In this document: piece after piece, positions 61,048-64,000 of the stretch
Layout of the letters: every line of letters starts with the position of its first letter
Numbering within the stretch: the first letter of the stretch is position 1
Assembly: GCF_015832195.1 (NCBI RefSeq)
Contig: NC_052018.1
Coordinates: 69,315,666-69,379,665 of the forward strand
Source of the DNA: Motacilla alba alba
Taxonomy: Eukaryota; Chordata; Aves; Passeriformes; Motacillidae
Length of the DNA: 64,000 nucleotides
Reading direction: 5' to 3'
Notes under the pieces: generated by a model
The model's database searches: none
What the model was told of the DNA's origin: nothing
The model's input: only the letters and a program-made list of their open reading frames with translations
Made by a program: the position numbers and the translations under genes

Positions 61048-64000
61048 CTGCAAAACAAAAAAATATTGCATCAAACATAGCATGCATGTCAGCAAAGAAA
61101 GACAATGTGAGTCACAGCAATTAGGTCACGCCGGCCACAAGATATGTCATGACAGGCTTCGTTACATAACGGATTTGCATGGATTGCTTACCCATGGCAG
61201 GCAAGCTCTGAGCAAAGTACTAGAACCACTCAGCAGGTGATCAGATGCACTTGTATACAAACTGTCCACACTATTATTTTCACTTACCCTGGTTTAGGAA
61301 TCAGGTCCTTTATACCAGTATTAACAAAAGGATCAATGACAGCATAACCATAGAGGGAAGTTATTGCAGGCTCTTACATGGCCTGATAGTACATGTCTCT
61401 CACACAGACCAGCTCACACCAGGCCAAATGTTCCCATGAGGAGCCTATTATAGTACTCTGGCCTGAAATTAGATATATACTTTCACATTCATGTTGCATT
61501 GCCAAAAAGATGTCATTGAGAGCCAAACTCATTATTTTACTCTGAGGTGTTATTTGGCTTCTGCTGACTGTCTCTTCGCTGTCCAACAATACGTGCTTTT
61601 ACAGAGGGATTGCTCAGGTCCAGCAGTTAGCTTGTTGTACCAGAAAAGATAAAATACTGACAAGTTTTCTGTAATGTAGCTAGGTGCCATCAGTTGTTTA
61701 ACCATCATCAGAAATTATACAAAAATATATTACCATGTTTTGTATCTTATTTATTAAAAAAATCACTTGAAAGTATCACTGTTTTTTTATAAGCTAACAT
61801 GGTTTCCAAACAAAAATTTAGTTTATAAATGTTCCAAAACAAAAACTTAGTTTACAAATGTTCATTTAAACCAACAACAAAGCACACTGGTTACAAGTAT
61901 TATAAAAACCTCATGATGTATGACTTATTCTGGGTTGTTTCCCAATCATTTTCTCCTCAAGTTATGCTATCTTATCCATTTACCTTGGTTTTGCATGCCC
62001 TTTAGTTATGTTTGCATAATATTTGCTATGATTATTATGCTTTCCCAAGGAAATGGGACTTAAATGATCAAAATGTGACTGTAGACATGTGTCTGCCTGT
62101 CAGTCTCTTTATCTGGCCTCTACTAATCTTAAAATACTTCAGAAAACTGATGGGAAAATGCTTGAAGTATCAAAGACATGGTCCTTTATCATCCCTCTAA
62201 AAATCAATGACTTAAAGGAAAAAAGGAACTCTATAAATGTATCTAATATATGTCCTCTGTGAGGAGAAGCCTACATAATGATTCTACACATCACCCAATA
62301 GGAGAGAGTCTGCATAGCAAAATATTGTAAAAAATTCTCCAGTTATGGGAACAACTGAGAGCCAATCATAAGACATAGATCTGGAGAAAATCAGGCTCAA
62401 CTTGTTCCAGATCTCCTGGAACAACTTGTCATTTAACTCCTATTCACCATAAACAGCTGCCTTGACATGGAAATTATTTTTGTGATGCATCAGCTTGCTT
62501 AGCACTAGCTGAAGCAGCAGAGAACACTGAGTTTTTCAGCAAACTGAGAATTATATTGAAAACTTGGGGAAAAAAGTCTGTAAAAATATTCTGCAACCAT
62601 TGATACTGTTTTCAAATAGATAACATCTCTGATAGTATCCCTTATTGAAGAGTTTTGTGATTCATTCTCCCAATTCCTGTATTATGAAATCTCACAGGAG
62701 TTCAGGAAAAAGTTTAAGGTTGTTTTATTTACTTGCTTTTGAAAGGAAAGGTACAAGGGGCTTGCAAATGTTCTGCACTTCTGCTGTGCATAAAGAGTAG
62801 CTGTCACTTTCAGAGAAGGGATGAGGTTCAAAATACTTCTCAGATACATTTTGTACAAGATTATTGCCTACCCTGCTTATTCTGAAAGGGAGGGAGGAAG
62901 CAGATTTCTGACCTCAATGAAACTAAACAAGAAATCCTCGTGTCTAAGGTCATTCCACAATCCTCACCTCTTGTATCACTTATACATATTGTACCATTAA
63001 TTCTGACACCTTTCAGGAGTCACACTGAACAGAAGAGTTCAGAGCCTCTGCAAAGAACTTCACAAGACAAGCAATTTCCAGTGGGCAATGAGTTGGTCTG
63101 GTTTCACAAAGCCTAGCAAATATCAAGTTCTTAAATACCATCTCCAAAAATTATCTACTCATCCCTCTTAAGACACAAAGTACTGTCACATAAACCAATC
63201 CATGACCACTGCCCAGCAAAATCTCCATGGATAGCTTTGGTAAAACCAAATGTGATGCTTCTGCTGCAGATCCAACGGGATCTCAAGATTCAAGATCACC
63301 AAAACAGCTGTTACTGTGGTTCTACATTTGGTGAACCTGTCCCAGGTGATACATGTTCTGAAATTTTCAGAGCAAAATGACCATTGAGAAAGAAAATAAG
63401 TACTGTACCAAAAAATAGAGAACAAACCCAAAACAAAAACCAAACCAAAAGGACGCTTTATAGAATGAAAGCTACACTTTGAGGCACGGAGAATTCTTAC
63501 CAATTCACTGCTAGGCAGGAGCACAGGCAGCCAGATTCTGCCCCCTTTGCTTAAAAATTGATGGGGCTTTAGTTCATGAGTAGCCTTGCTGTAAGCAATG
63601 AGATTGTCACAGAATAAAGGGTTGTTCAGTGGGAGTAAGGATGTCAGGAGCTGATCTCAATATACCTTACATGCGTGGGTGCAGCTTTTTGCTTTTAGCA
63701 TTTAGCTCAAGAGACTGGTTGCTCAATGGCCCCTCCTCGCAGCAGTGTTGAGAAAACTTCCAGTCAATATCTGAGTCATCTCAGTAAGTCTTCCAGCAAA
63801 CCAGAGCAAACCAGACTATTCCTAAGAATAGACTAAACAGCAAACAGAGAGCAGGCTGTTCTAAAAAGATCTTTCAGAGAGGCCCAAGATGAACATGGAA
63901 AACGCAGTGAAAGTCCTTGCTAATTTTCTTATGTCTAAAGGGTTACTTTTTAGTCTTAAAAGTATTTCCCCTTCTGCTTGTTCTTTGTAGGAGAAATATC
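61048..64000 (-). other. GPR137B intron 1 (partial)
   Basis: AT-rich sequence reaching the right edge. GPR137B exon 1 and its promoter CpG island are not here. A roughly 28-bp near-tandem duplication lies at 61804-61862 and an A/C tract at 63421-63449. Confidence 0.7.
61804..61862. repeat. Near-tandem duplication of about 28 bp
   Basis: Two copies of TTCCAAA(A)CAAAAA-TTAGTTTA-AAATG differing at a few positions. Confidence 0.8.

Noticed and set aside
1..64000. tRNA, rRNA, CRISPR arrays or prokaryotic operons
   Set aside because: None seen; the window is vertebrate intron-exon sequence.

Overview
The window is vertebrate nuclear DNA, almost certainly from a bird. Reasons: compact introns, two CR1 LINE 3' ends (about 12.79-13.16 kb and 59.11-59.20 kb), one bird-type endogenous retroviral LTR relic (about 19.9-20.3 kb), AT-rich introns with sharp CpG islands at promoters, and three orthologous genes in the conserved order EDARADD - ERO1B - GPR137B. 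As I recall the human map, the same three genes adjoin on chromosome 1q with the same relative orientations, seen here from the other strand. An LTR of this kind hints at a neoavian, perhaps a songbird, but species cannot be fixed from the sequence alone.

Layout. (1) 1-5.43 kb, minus strand: the 5' end of EDARADD, with a CpG-island first coding exon (5400-5430) and a second exon (1076-1134); the rest, including the death domain, lies off the left edge. (2) 5.4-13.3 kb: intergenic, between the 5' ends of the divergently transcribed EDARADD and ERO1B, with low-complexity tracts, a 44-bp tandem duplication, and an ACTGG-rich minisatellite split by a CR1 insertion. (3) 13.3-39.18 kb, plus strand: the complete ERO1B gene. 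I reconstructed 16 coding exons, all in phase, giving 1401 nt including stop (466 aa; human about 467). Its CpG island carries an exact ER stress response element and a ZNF143-like site. (4) 39.2-45.3 kb: the tail-to-tail interval holding both 3' UTRs. (5) 45.28-64 kb, minus strand: GPR137B exons 2-7 (the C-terminal part of the 7-TM lysosomal protein). Exon 1 and its promoter lie beyond the right edge. One GPR137B intron has a GC donor instead of GT.

The genes do not form a pathway. ERO1B is an ER thiol oxidase that recharges protein disulfide isomerases; EDARADD is a cytoplasmic adaptor for ectodysplasin receptor to NF-kB signalling; GPR137B is a lysosomal membrane protein linked to Rag/mTORC1 control. 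No RNA gene, CRISPR array or bacterial-type element was seen, and no wholly new system. The best leads are regulatory and splicing features: the exact ERSE, the GC-AG intron, the 12-nt and 27-nt ERO1B microexons, the NAGNAG acceptor in EDARADD, and the CR1-split minisatellite next to the ERO1B promoter.
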